Of a stretch of DNA of 15,112 bases, positions 1 through 6,732 are shown piece by piece. Source of the stretch: Alphaproteobacteria bacterium (GTDB taxonomy: Bacteria; Pseudomonadota; Alphaproteobacteria; Rhodobacterales; Rhodobacteraceae); the NCBI GenBank assembly GCA_003696705.1, contig RFGD01000153.1:1-15112 (forward strand), given 5' to 3'. The notes beneath the pieces are model-generated. The model was not told the origin of the DNA, searched no databases, and saw only the letters and a program-made list of their open reading frames with translations. A program made the translations under genes and the position numbers. Positions within the stretch are counted from its first letter, which is position 1, and the number at the start of each line of letters is the position of its first letter.

Positions 1-317
1 GCGTGCAGCTGGGTCATGATGACCTCGGCCGCCGAGACGCCTTCTTCCGGGTGGATGTCGACCGGAATGCCGCGGCCGTTGTCGCGCACCGAAACGCTGT
101 GGTCGGGGTGGATCGTGACGCGCACCTCGTCGGCATAGCCGGCCAGTGCCTCGTCAATGCCGTTGTCGACGACCTCGTAGACCATGTGATGCAGTCCCGA
201 GCCGTCGTCGGTGTCGCCGATATACATGCCGGGGCGCTTGCGGACTGCCTCGAGCCCCTTCAGGACCTTGATCGATTCGGCGCCGTATTCGCGTGTTTCA
301 GCGTTCTGTTGGGTCAT
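1..317 (-). CDS. gyrB: DNA gyrase subunit B, N-terminal part (cut by window edge)
   Basis: GyrB is the ATPase subunit of DNA gyrase, which introduces negative supercoils with GyrA. Only the first 105 codons lie in the window. The protein begins MTQQNAETREYGAESIKVLK and contains the invariant KRPGMYIGD stretch (about residues 27-35). The GHKL ATP-binding residues E48, D51 and N52 sit in YEVVDNGIDEA, and the second ATP motif DNGRGIP is at 79-85. The ATG at 317 is the first start in frame and has an AAGG ribosome-binding site 7 bases upstream. A good sigma-70-like promoter lies just before it (345-373), so gyrB can be transcribed independently of the recF and exporter genes upstream. ParE shares this fold, but its place next to recF-dnaN-dnaA favours GyrB. 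Confidence 0.96.
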   Translation of the reverse strand, partial: MTQQNAETREYGAESIKVLKGLEAVRKRPGMYIGDTDDGSGLHHMVYEVVDNGIDEALAGYADEVRVTIHPDHSVSVRDNGRGIPVDIHPEEGVSAAEVIMTQLH

Positions 318-344
318 GCTGTCGCCTTGGGTAGAATTGCGTCA

Positions 345-373
345 TATATAGGGATTTCGCCCCGGATTGTCAC
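345..373 (-). promoter_or_regulatory. Predicted sigma-70 promoter of gyrB
   Basis: On the minus strand there is a -35 GTGACA (368-373), a 17-base spacer and a -10 TATATA (345-350). The -35 matches the consensus at 5 of 6 positions. Transcription would start near 338, giving a leader of about 20 bases that holds the AAGG ribosome-binding site of gyrB. The weak inverted repeat AACCC/GGGTT (378-398) between the exporter stop and the -35 could contribute to termination, but it is short and lacks a clean T-run. Confidence 0.6.
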
Positions 374-409
374 GCCAAACCCACAACATTTTGGGGTTCG
401 CGGATGCCT

Positions 410-1042
410 TTATCCGCCGCCCGCGCCAAGCCCGATGGCCGCGCCCACAAGAACCAGTGCGATGCCGGCCCCGCGGTTCATTGCGGCAAGGGCGCCGGGC
501 GACGAGACAAGGTGGCGAACCCGGCCGAGCGAGGCGGCAAGAACGAGATTCCCGGCCAGCGGCACCGCCATGGAAAGGGCGCAGATCGCGGCAATGTCGG
601 GGGCGGTCACCCGGCTGATGTCGAAGAACCCGGGAAGGACGCCCATGTAGAACAGGATCGCCTTCGGGTTGCCGAGAATGACGGCCAGCCCGGCGCCGAA
701 ACCGGCAAGCGCCCCCGGTCGCGTCAGGCGGCTGTCGGTGTCGATGGCGCGCCCCGCGTGCCGCCAGAGCCCGACACCCATCCAGAGGAACATGGCCGTG
801 GCGATCCACCGGAGCGCCGTCGTGAAGCCGGAAAAGGCCGAAACGATCCAGCTGAGCCCGAAGATGGCAAGAAGCGGCCAGAGCGCGTCTCCCACCACGA
901 CGCCAAGCGCCAGGGGCCAGGCGGCGTGAAAGCCGCCCGACACCGCCCGCGCCATCATCGCCACCCAGACGGGGCCGGGCGTCAGGAAAAGAATGGCCAG
1001 CGCGCCGGCATAAAGAGACAGGTCCCAAACGGTGATCGTCAT
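410..1042 (-). CDS. LysE/RhtB-family amino-acid exporter
   Basis: This is a 210-residue inner-membrane protein of the LysE/RhtB translocator family, whose members export amino acids such as lysine, threonine or homoserine and small metabolites. The N-terminal helix ends in the family signature TPGP (21-24), and GNPKA is at 124-128. Several hydrophobic segments are visible (roughly 8-28, 41-65, 77-93, 112-137, 148-172 and 187-207), matching the usual six-helix plan and the usual length of about 205-210. The ATG at 1042 has AAAGG 7 bases upstream. It follows recF by 46 bases on the same strand, so it is probably read from the recF transcript. It has no functional link to replication that I can see. 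The substrate cannot be told from sequence. Confidence 0.88.
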   Translation of the reverse strand: MTITVWDLSLYAGALAILFLTPGPVWVAMMARAVSGGFHAAWPLALGVVVGDALWPLLAIFGLSWIVSAFSGFTTALRWIATAMFLWMGVGLWRHAGRAIDTDSRLTRPGALAGFGAGLAVILGNPKAILFYMGVLPGFFDISRVTAPDIAAICALSMAVPLAGNLVLAASLGRVRHLVSSPGALAAMNRGAGIALVLVGAAIGLGAGGG

Positions 1043-1088
1043 GTCGGCGCCTTTCCTTGTCCGGTGCGCGTGGCGGCGGCGGGTGCGG

Positions 1089-2198
1089 TCAGGCGACGGC
1101 GACGAGGGATGCGCCGTCGCGCTCGGAAACCTCGAGCCGCAGGGCCGACGTCGTCAGGGCCTCGAACAGCTCGGGGCCCGTGCCGGTCATCCACGCCTGC
1201 GCGCCCAGCGCGACAACCTCCGCGAACAGGGCCGCGCGGCGCGTCTTGTCCAGATGCGCGGCCACTTCGTCAAGCAGAAGAATGGGCGGCGCGCCGAAAT
1301 CACGGGCGAGGGCCCGGGCATTGGCCAGGACGACCGAAAGAAGAAGCGCCTTCTGCTCTCCGGTCGAGCACTGGCGCGCCGGCAGGCCCCGCGCACGATA
1401 GACCGCCGTCATGTCGCTTCGGTGGGGTCCGACCAGGGTGCGCCCCGCGGCCATGTCGCGCGCCCGGCTTGCAGAAAGCGCCCCGGCAAGGCTTTCGGGC
1501 GCCCACGAGGGTTCGGGCTCGCCATCGGGACCCGAAAGGCCAAGCTCTGCGGCGGGGAAGGCGCCGTCGGGGCCGGCCTGCTCGGCGTTGAGGCGCTCGA
1601 TCGCCGCGCGCCGCCCTTGGCTCAGGGCCGCGCCCGCCTCGGCCATGCGGGCCTCGAGCGCGTCGAACCAGGCTTCATCCCGGATCCCTTCCCTGAGCAG
1701 GCGATTGCGCTCGCGCATCGCCTTTTCATAGGCGATGGCGGCATCGGCGTGTTCGGGACGGAAGGACAGGGCCATCCGGTCGAGAAAGCGTCGGCGCCCC
1801 TCGGCCCCCTCGATCCAGATTCGGTCCATGGCCGGCGTCAGCCAGAGCATGCGCAGGACACGGCCCAGCGCCACCTGCGGCGCGGGCTTCTCATCGATCC
1901 TGACGCTGCGCGAGGCGCCGCCCCGGGCCTCGGTCTCGACCTCGTGGCGTCCCGTCGGCGTGCGGACCGAAGCCGCGATTTTCCAGCCTATGGCCTCGGG
2001 CTGGCGGGGAAGGTCCGCCGGCGCGGCGCGGCGAAGCCCCCGGCCGGGCGACAGAAGCGACACGGCTTCGAGGATGTTGGTCTTTCCCGCGCCGTTCAGC
2101 CCGAAGATGGCGACCGGTCCTTCGGGCACGTCCAGCGAGAGATGCCGGTACGAGCGGAAATGCGACAGGCGCATACGCTCTATTGCCAGTTCTGACAC
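1089..2198 (-). CDS. recF: DNA replication and repair protein RecF
   Basis: RecF is an SMC-like ATPase that, with RecO and RecR, loads RecA at gaps in replicating DNA. The 369-residue protein has the N-terminal MRLSHFRSY strand, Walker A GLNGAGKT (33-40), the RecF-specific block around 119-141 (WLTPAMDRIWIEG, RRRFLDR), the ABC-type signature CSTGEQKALL (277-286) and Walker B ILLLDEVAAHLD (306-317). Length is normal for the family. The start is uncertain: the frame opens at a GTG (2198) without a clear ribosome-binding site, while an ATG at 2174 would give 361 residues starting MRLSHF, also typical of RecF. It lies 43 bases after dnaN on the same strand, consistent with a dnaA-dnaN-recF operon. 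Confidence 0.95.
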   Translation of the reverse strand: MSELAIERMRLSHFRSYRHLSLDVPEGPVAIFGLNGAGKTNILEAVSLLSPGRGLRRAAPADLPRQPEAIGWKIAASVRTPTGRHEVETEARGGASRSVRIDEKPAPQVALGRVLRMLWLTPAMDRIWIEGAEGRRRFLDRMALSFRPEHADAAIAYEKAMRERNRLLREGIRDEAWFDALEARMAEAGAALSQGRRAAIERLNAEQAGPDGAFPAAELGLSGPDGEPEPSWAPESLAGALSASRARDMAAGRTLVGPHRSDMTAVYRARGLPARQCSTGEQKALLLSVVLANARALARDFGAPPILLLDEVAAHLDKTRRAALFAEVVALGAQAWMTGTGPELFEALTTSALRLEVSERDGASLVAVA

Positions 2199-2241
2199 GG
2201 CCGATGCGGCCCGGGCCGCGGTTTTCGGGCCGGTCCCCTCA

Positions 2242-3360
2242 TCACACCCGCATGGGCATGACGACGTAGATCGCCGAGGTGTCGTTGCCCTCGCGCATCA
2301 GCGTCGGGTCGCCGGCCGAGTTGAAGAAGAAGACGGCGTTTTCCCGGTCCACCTGGCTAGCGATCTCGAGAAGATACTTGGCGTTGAAGCCGATCTCGAG
2401 CCGTTCGTCCCCGTAGGCCACCGCAAGCTCTTCTTCCGCGGCGCCGCTGTCGGGGGCGTTCACCGAAAGGACCAGACGGTCTTCGTCCAGCGTCAGCTTG
2501 ACCGCCCGCGACCGCTCGGACGAGACGGTTGCCACGCGGTCAACCGCCTGTGCGAATTCCTGGGCGTCGACTTCGAGCCGGCGCGAATTCCCATAGGGAA
2601 TGACGCGGCTGTAGTCCGGGAAGGTGCCGTCGATCACCTTCGACGTCAGCGTGATGTCCGGGGTGGCGAAACGCACCTTCGTCTCCGAGACCGAAACCGC
2701 CAGGCTCGCCTCGTCATCGTCGAGGAGCTTGCGCAGCTCCAGCACCGTCTTGCGCGGAACGATCACGCCGGGCATGTTCTCGGCGCCTTCGGGCAACGGG
2801 GCGTCGACACGGGCAAGGCGATGGCCGTCGGTGGCGACACAGCGCAGCACCTTGCCGTCCTCGCCCTCGGCCACGTGCATGTAGACACCGTTGAGGTAGT
2901 AGCGCGTCTCCTCGGTCGAGATCGCGAACCGCGTCTTGTCGAAGAGCCGCCGCAGCGTCCCCGCCGGGACCGAGAAGTTGGACTCGTATTCCGACGAGGC
3001 CATTACCGGAAAATCTTCCTTCGGCAGCGTCGCCAGCGAGAAGGTCGAGCGTCCCGCGCGCACCTCGAGCCGTCCGGTCGAGGGATCGTCCGTCAGCTGG
3101 ACAAGCGCCCCGTCGGGAAGCTTGCGCACGATCTCGTGCAGCGTGACGGCCGGGACGGTCGTGGCCCCGGCGCGCTCGACCTGTGCGGGCACGCGGTCGA
3201 CCACCTCGATGTCAAGATCCGTGGCGCGGAAGCTGGCGCTGTCGCCCTCGGCCTCGATCAGCACATTGGCAAGGATCGGAATGGTGTTCCGCCGCTCGAC
3301 GACGGACTGGGCCTGACCCGCAGCCTTCAGAAGTGCCGCCCGTTCGATGGAAAGTTTCAT
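2242..3360 (-). CDS. dnaN: DNA polymerase III beta subunit (sliding clamp)
   Basis: DnaN is the ring-shaped clamp that tethers DNA polymerase III and other enzymes to DNA. The 372-residue product is of standard length for three clamp domains. It begins MKLSIERAALLKA, has RNTIPIL at 24-30, ATDGHRLA at 176-183 in the middle domain, and ends in MPMRV, close to the conserved MPMR-hydrophobic tail that forms the partner-binding groove. The ATG at 3360 is preceded by GAGGAAG at suitable spacing. It follows dnaA by 177 bases and precedes recF by 43 bases, all on the minus strand. The gap after dnaA is large enough for a separate promoter, but I could not read a convincing one. Confidence 0.98.
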   Translation of the reverse strand: MKLSIERAALLKAAGQAQSVVERRNTIPILANVLIEAEGDSASFRATDLDIEVVDRVPAQVERAGATTVPAVTLHEIVRKLPDGALVQLTDDPSTGRLEVRAGRSTFSLATLPKEDFPVMASSEYESNFSVPAGTLRRLFDKTRFAISTEETRYYLNGVYMHVAEGEDGKVLRCVATDGHRLARVDAPLPEGAENMPGVIVPRKTVLELRKLLDDDEASLAVSVSETKVRFATPDITLTSKVIDGTFPDYSRVIPYGNSRRLEVDAQEFAQAVDRVATVSSERSRAVKLTLDEDRLVLSVNAPDSGAAEEELAVAYGDERLEIGFNAKYLLEIASQVDRENAVFFFNSAGDPTLMREGNDTSAIYVVMPMRV

Positions 3361-3537
3361 CTTTGCTTCCTCGCCGCTCGTTGCCCGGCGGGGTCGGCCG
3401 TTGCGGCCCGCCGAACGCTGTTCCCCGGACGAATGACCCTATTGGATCAGTTGCCGGTTTCAACCGTTTTGTTGTGGTTTAGCGTCACGCGGTCGCGCGC
3501 GCCAGCCCCGGCGCGCCGACTTTGGGCGCAAAGGGGC

Positions 3538-4941
3538 TCAGGCTTCGAGGAGCCGCCGGAGAAGCTCGGCGTCTTCGGCGATCTGGGCGTCCGTCGCCTT
3601 CAACTCCTCGATCTTGCGGACGGCGTGGATCACGGTCGTGTGGTCGCGTCCGCCGAAGCGTCGGCCGATCTCGGGCAACGAGCGCGAGGTGAGCTGCTTG
3701 GCCAGATACATCGCCATCTGCCTGGGCCGCGCGATCGAGCGCGTGCGCTTGGGGCTGAGCATGTCGGACTGGCGAATGTTGTAATGGTCGCAGACCTTGC
3801 GGATGATCTCGTCGATCGTGACCTTGCGGTCCGAGGCGCGCAGGACGTCGGCCAGGCATTCCTGCGCCATTTCGAGCGTGATCTCCCGGCCGACGAGCTC
3901 GGCAAAGGCGAAAAGTCGGGTGAGCGACCCTTCGAGCACACGCACGTTGTTCGAGATGCGATGCGCCAGGAACTCGAGCACCTTGTCGGAAATGGCGACC
4001 TCGGGGTGTTCCTTCCGGTAGTCGGACAGTTTCTGCTGAAGGATGCCCAGCCGCAGTTCGTAATCGGTCGGATGCAGGTCGACCACGAGCCCCCACTGAA
4101 GGCGCGAGCGGATCCGCTCTTCGATGCCGTCGATCTCACCCGGGGCGCGGTCGGCCGAGATCACGATCTGCTTCTTCTGGTCGATCAGGGCGTTGAACGT
4201 GTGGAAGAATTCCTCTTGCGTCGAGTTCTTCCCGGCAATGAACTGGACGTCGTCGATCATCAGGACGTCGACCGAGCGGAACATCTGCTTGAACTCGATC
4301 ATGTCCTTGCCGCGAATGGCCTGGATGAAGCGATACATGAACTGTTCGGCCGAGAGATACACGACCCGGGCATTCGGATCGCGACGCAGAAGCTCCCAGC
4401 CGATGGCGTGCATGAGGTGTGTCTTGCCAAGCCCGACGCCGCCGTAAAGAAAGAGCGGGTTGAAGGAAACCGGCCCCCCTTCGGCGACGCGCCGGGCCGC
4501 GGCATGGGCCAGCTCATTCGGTTTGCCGACCACGAAGCTGTCGAAGGTAAAGCGCGGGTGCAGCGGGGCGCCGGGCAACTCCGGTTCGTTCTTCGCCTCT
4601 GACGCGCCGCCGGTCCGCGAAGGCGCCGCAGCCGCCCCGACGCCTGTCCCTGTCTCGGCGCAACGGCTGTCGGCGGTGCCGGATGGCGCATTCCTGCCGT
4701 TCGCGGCGACCCGGATGTCCAGGCGCCGGGCGGTCGCGCCCGCATTCTCGAGGCTTCTGAGGATCGCGTCGCCATAGTTGCGCGCCACCCAGTTGGCCAG
4801 GAAAGAGGTGGGGACTTCAAAGCGCGCGACGCCAGCGTCGAGGCCCAGAAAATCCAGTGGCTCTATCCACGTGCGGAAATTGTTTTTCCCGATTGCTTCA
4901 CGGATGTCGTCACGCGCCTGGCCCCACATGTCGTCCTGCAT
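3538..4941 (-). CDS. dnaA: Chromosomal replication initiator protein DnaA
   Basis: DnaA is the AAA+ ATPase that binds DnaA boxes and opens oriC. With the start at 4941 it has 467 residues. Domain I (about 1-80, with NNFRTWIEPL) interacts with partners. A variable Ala/Gly-rich linker spans about 80-128. The AAA+ domain has Walker A GGVGLGKT (167-174), Walker B LMIDD (227-231) and the sensor/arginine-finger stretch RIRSRLQWG (277-284). Domain IV carries the DnaA-box recognition motif GRDHTTV (431-437). The frame stays open upstream to 5145, but the extra 68 residues resemble no DnaA. MQDDMWGQAR fits the family N-terminus, with GGTAAG just upstream. An ATG at 4929, with AGGA four bases before it, would give 463 residues and cannot be excluded. 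Confidence 0.98.
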   Translation of the reverse strand: MQDDMWGQARDDIREAIGKNNFRTWIEPLDFLGLDAGVARFEVPTSFLANWVARNYGDAILRSLENAGATARRLDIRVAANGRNAPSGTADSRCAETGTGVGAAAAPSRTGGASEAKNEPELPGAPLHPRFTFDSFVVGKPNELAHAAARRVAEGGPVSFNPLFLYGGVGLGKTHLMHAIGWELLRRDPNARVVYLSAEQFMYRFIQAIRGKDMIEFKQMFRSVDVLMIDDVQFIAGKNSTQEEFFHTFNALIDQKKQIVISADRAPGEIDGIEERIRSRLQWGLVVDLHPTDYELRLGILQQKLSDYRKEHPEVAISDKVLEFLAHRISNNVRVLEGSLTRLFAFAELVGREITLEMAQECLADVLRASDRKVTIDEIIRKVCDHYNIRQSDMLSPKRTRSIARPRQMAMYLAKQLTSRSLPEIGRRFGGRDHTTVIHAVRKIEELKATDAQIAEDAELLRRLLEA

Positions 4942-4993
4942 CTGCTTACCGCTTCGTTCTTGTATGACCGTCGCTGCGGGCGGTGCCCGCGCC

Positions 4994-5011
4994 GGCCTCT
5001 TGCAAGCCCCC
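4994..5011. repeat. Second, diverged copy of the CTTGCAAG palindrome
   Basis: On the minus strand this reads GGGGGCTTGCAAGAGGCC, matching the central 18 bases of the palindrome at 5204-5223 at 15 of 18 positions, with the CTTGCAAG core intact. The two centres are 211 bases apart, close to 20 helical turns. This copy lies 53 bases upstream of the dnaA start codon, where a bound protein could block transcription or a hairpin could lie in the leader. The relation of the two sites is an inference. Confidence 0.45.
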
Positions 5012-5203
5012 TCGCGCCTGGAATGCCGGCCTGTCCCTTGCCGGCACATTTTCGGAACGGACGAACCCGCCGATGACATGATCGGCCTTGGGGTCAACCT
5101 TCCCGACTGCGGGACGCGTGCCTGCGGCCATGACCGCTTCGGCACATCGGATGCGACGCTGCGCGGGCGCAGCCGTCCTCACCCGGCGCAAAAACCTTGC
5201 CGT

Positions 5204-5223
5204 CGGGCGCTTGCAAGCGCCCG
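5204..5223. repeat. Perfect 20-bp palindrome upstream of dnaA
   Basis: CGGGCGCTTGCAAGCGCCCG is identical to its own reverse complement over all 20 bases. Its centre lies 272 bases upstream of the dnaA ATG. As DNA it looks like an operator for a dimeric regulator. As RNA it would fold into an 8-bp stem with a TGCA loop, followed nine bases later on the minus strand by TTTTT, which is too distant for a standard terminator. The 8-bp core CTTGCAAG occurs again at 4999-5006, and I noticed no third copy in the window. The function is unknown. Confidence 0.7.
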
Positions 5224-5409
5224 CCTTGTCCAACGGCTTCGGTGTTTGCGCCTCACGTCCCCCCAGGGCGATGTGAATCGCACCGGCAAGCTAGCAATCG
5301 CCGCCTTGGCAGGGCAACAGAACTTCAAACTTGACTCGCGAAGGAATCGATCACGGGCGTCAGAGCGTTGCCGAAGGCGCACAGCCGTGCCCTTCCGGCA
5401 CCCTCTTCG

Positions 5410-5426
5410 GTCCCCGGCTCGGGGAC
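5410..5426. repeat. GC-rich inverted repeat (7-bp arms)
   Basis: GTCCCCG and CGGGGAC flank a three-base GCT centre, giving a perfect 7-bp stem. There is no T-run on either side, so it does not look like an intrinsic terminator. It lies downstream of the rpsT terminator candidate and upstream of any likely dnaA promoter. Confidence 0.45.
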
Positions 5427-5475
5427 GGCTTCCCCGTCAGGCGGGAAAGGGGGCCGCCCGGTTCAGGCAACGCGA

Positions 5476-5505
5476 AAGGGGGCGCGACACTGTCGCACCC
5501 CCCTT
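5476..5505 (-). terminator. Terminator-like hairpin after rpsT
   Basis: On the minus strand, AAGGGGGG-TGCGACA pairs with TGTCGC-GCCCCCTT, with one bulged G and one G-U pair, to form a long GC-rich stem. The T-run that follows is only three bases (TTTCG). It begins 22 bases past the rpsT stop and is well placed to end the rpsT transcript and separate it from dnaA. Confidence 0.6.
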
Positions 5506-5507
5506 GG

Positions 5508-5521
5508 GACTCGAACGAGTC
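5508..5521. repeat. Short inverted repeat between rpsT stop and its terminator
   Basis: The minus-strand sequence GACTCGTTCGAGTC is a perfect inverted repeat (5-bp stem, GTTC loop). Both arms contain GANTC sites. It lies immediately before the larger terminator-like hairpin and may stabilise the rpsT 3' end. It resembles a tRNA T-arm by chance, and no tRNA is present. Confidence 0.4.
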
Positions 5522-5526
5522 GATTG

Positions 5527-5793
5527 TCAGGCGCCGAGCGCCTTGATCCGTGCAGAAAGCCGCGAAATCTTGCGTGCCGCGGTGTTCTTGTGCAGCACAC
5601 CCTTCGTCACGCCGCGCGCAATCTCGGGCTGGGCGGCCCGAAGGGCCTCACCCGCCGCGGTCTTGTCGCCAGACGCGATGGCTTCCTCGACCTTGCGGAT
5701 GAAGGTCCGGATGCGCGACCGGCGGGCCTTGTTGATCATGTAGCGGCGCTCGTTCTGGCGGGCGCGCTTCTTGGACTGAGGCGTGTTGGCCAT
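5527..5793 (-). CDS. rpsT: 30S ribosomal protein S20
   Basis: S20 binds 16S rRNA in the small ribosomal subunit during early assembly. The 88-residue, highly basic protein begins MANTPQSKKRARQNERR, a hallmark of S20, and continues with the conserved RSRIRTFIRKVEEAI helix and the HKNTAARKISRL block near the C-terminus. Length matches the family (about 86-90). The ATG at 5793 is the first in frame after the predicted promoter at 5841-5869. A hairpin follows the stop codon. It is probably transcribed alone, although some read-through to dnaA is possible. Confidence 0.97.
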   Translation of the reverse strand: MANTPQSKKRARQNERRYMINKARRSRIRTFIRKVEEAIASGDKTAAGEALRAAQPEIARGVTKGVLHKNTAARKISRLSARIKALGA

Positions 5794-5840
5794 GTGTCGA
5801 CGTCCGATCTGTTTTTCGGTTCGAGAAATCTGAGTTGGGG

Positions 5841-5869
5841 CTTCTAGTGGTCATGCCGCCCCGAGTCAA
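5841..5869 (-). promoter_or_regulatory. Predicted sigma-70 promoter of rpsT
   Basis: On the minus strand there is a -35 TTGACT (5864-5869), a 17-base spacer and a -10 TAGAAG (5841-5846). This is the best consensus match in the window and fits a highly expressed ribosomal-protein gene. Transcription would begin near 5834, leaving a leader of about 40 bases. The -35 overlaps a GANTC site (GACTC on the minus strand, 5863-5867). Confidence 0.65.
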
Positions 5870-5892
5870 CACGTCCGCGCCGTGAATTTCAC

Positions 5893-6669
5893 CTATTTGT
5901 CCCGGAACTGCGGTTTGCGCTTCTCGAGGAAGGCGGCCATGCCCTCGGACTGGTCCTCGGTCGCGAAGAGGGCATGGAAAAGCCGCCGCTCGAACAGGAC
6001 ACCCTCGGCGAGCGTCGTCTCGTAGGCGCGGTTCACGGCCTCTTTCACGGCCAGCGTCGTCACGGCCGACTTCTCGGCGATTCGCCGCGCGGCGTCCATC
6101 GCCTCGTCCATCAGCTTCTTGACGGGCACGACGCGGCTGACGAGCCCGGCGCGCTCGGCTTCCTCGGCGTCCATGAAGCGGCCCGTCAGGTGCATGTCCA
6201 TCGACTTCGACTTTCCGACGAAGCGGGTCAGCCGCTGCGTGCCGCCGATGCCGGCGACGACGCCAAGGTTGATCTCGGGCTGGCCGAATTTCGCGTTGTC
6301 CGCGGCAATGATGAAGTCGCACATCATCGCCAGCTCGCACCCGCCGCCGAGCGCATATCCCGCCACTGCGGCGATGATGGGCTTTCGGCACTGCACGATC
6401 TGGCGCGTTTCGCGGCCGAAAAGATCGCCCATGAAGGCGTCGACGAAGGTCTTGTCCGACATCTCCTTGATGTCGGCGCCGGCGGCGAACGCCTTTTCCG
6501 AGCCCGTCAGGATGGTGACACGGAGCCTTTCGTTCGCCTCGATCGCGGCAAGGGCATCCGAAAGCTCGCCAAGAAGCTGGGTGTTCAGCGCATTCAGCGC
6601 CTCGGGACGGTTCAGCCGAATGATCGCAACGCGCTCCTCGTGCTCAACGTCGATCGTCTCGTAGGCCAT
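5893..6669 (-). CDS. Enoyl-CoA hydratase (crotonase family)
   Basis: This enzyme should hydrate trans-2-enoyl-CoA to 3-hydroxyacyl-CoA in the cytoplasm, the second step of beta-oxidation and related degradation pathways. The 258 residues match the single-domain crotonase length. The oxyanion-hole segment AFAAGADIKEM is at 60-70, and the second oxyanion-hole glycine lies in GYALGGGCELA. The two catalytic glutamates of classical hydratases are both present, E112 (GGCELA) and E132 (GQPEINLG), so a true hydratase is favoured over an isomerase. The ATG at 6669 has GGAGAGG upstream and gives the usual MAYETI start; the in-frame ATG further up (6726) adds 19 residues without family support. It follows mutM by 63 bases and precedes rpsT. 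The chain-length preference is unknown. Confidence 0.92.
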   Translation of the reverse strand: MAYETIDVEHEERVAIIRLNRPEALNALNTQLLGELSDALAAIEANERLRVTILTGSEKAFAAGADIKEMSDKTFVDAFMGDLFGRETRQIVQCRKPIIAAVAGYALGGGCELAMMCDFIIAADNAKFGQPEINLGVVAGIGGTQRLTRFVGKSKSMDMHLTGRFMDAEEAERAGLVSRVVPVKKLMDEAMDAARRIAEKSAVTTLAVKEAVNRAYETTLAEGVLFERRLFHALFATEDQSEGMAAFLEKRKPQFRDK

Positions 6670-6698
6670 GTCCCTCTCCGTTCCTTTCCGTGCCCCGA

Positions 6699-6726
6699 GT
6701 CCTAGCAGCCCCGTGGCCCCGATCAA
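6699..6726 (-). promoter_or_regulatory. Possible promoter of the enoyl-CoA hydratase gene
   Basis: On the minus strand there is TTGATC (6721-6726), a 16-base spacer and TAGGAC (6699-6704) in the gap after mutM. The -10 is a poor match, so the gene may instead be co-transcribed with mutM. Confidence 0.3.
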
Positions 6727-6732
6727 GCCACT

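Larger units (their letters stand above)
4942..5526. other. 585-base gene-free region between rpsT and dnaA (dnaA leader/promoter region)
   Basis: I see no credible gene here. On the minus strand it holds, in order from rpsT, a small inverted repeat (5508-5521), a terminator-like hairpin (5476-5505), a GC hairpin (5410-5426), a weak promoter-like pair (TTGCCC, 17 bases, CTAGCT around 5289-5317), a 20-bp palindrome (5204-5223) and a diverged copy of it (4994-5011). GANTC sites are at 5275-5279, 5333-5337, 5344-5348, 5508-5512 and 5517-5521, and none lies between 4942 and 5274. There is no cluster of TTATCCACA-type DnaA boxes and no AT-rich unwinding stretch, so the region does not look like a classical oriC. 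Control of dnaA transcription is the most likely role (inference). Confidence 0.6.

Noticed and set aside
3361..3537. Possible oriC or promoter in the dnaA-dnaN gap, with a TAAACCACA box-like sequence and a CGGTTTCAACCG repeat followed by TTTT.
   Set aside because: There is only one weak box with two mismatches. The repeat folds to a four-base-pair stem at most, and its T-run is on the plus strand, where no gene ends.
1735..4602. A 955-codon open frame on the plus strand.
   Set aside because: It runs antisense through recF, dnaN and dnaA, whose products are unmistakable. Long antisense frames are common in GC-rich genomes, and the translation is Arg/Asp/His-rich with no family resemblance.
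4942..5145. A 68-residue N-terminal extension of DnaA.
   Set aside because: The extra residues (Arg/Pro/Ala-rich) do not resemble DnaA domain I, which begins normally at MQDDMWGQAR with a suitable upstream SD-like sequence.
4946..5233. A 95-codon minus-strand frame just upstream of dnaA.
   Set aside because: It has no recognisable family or clear ribosome-binding site, and overlaps the palindromes. The region reads better as control sequence.
5506..5525. A tRNA T-arm-like sequence (GTTCGAGTCCC on the minus strand), possibly an attachment-site remnant.
   Set aside because: No other tRNA arms, CCA end or integrase are nearby. It is explained by a short inverted repeat in the rpsT 3' region.
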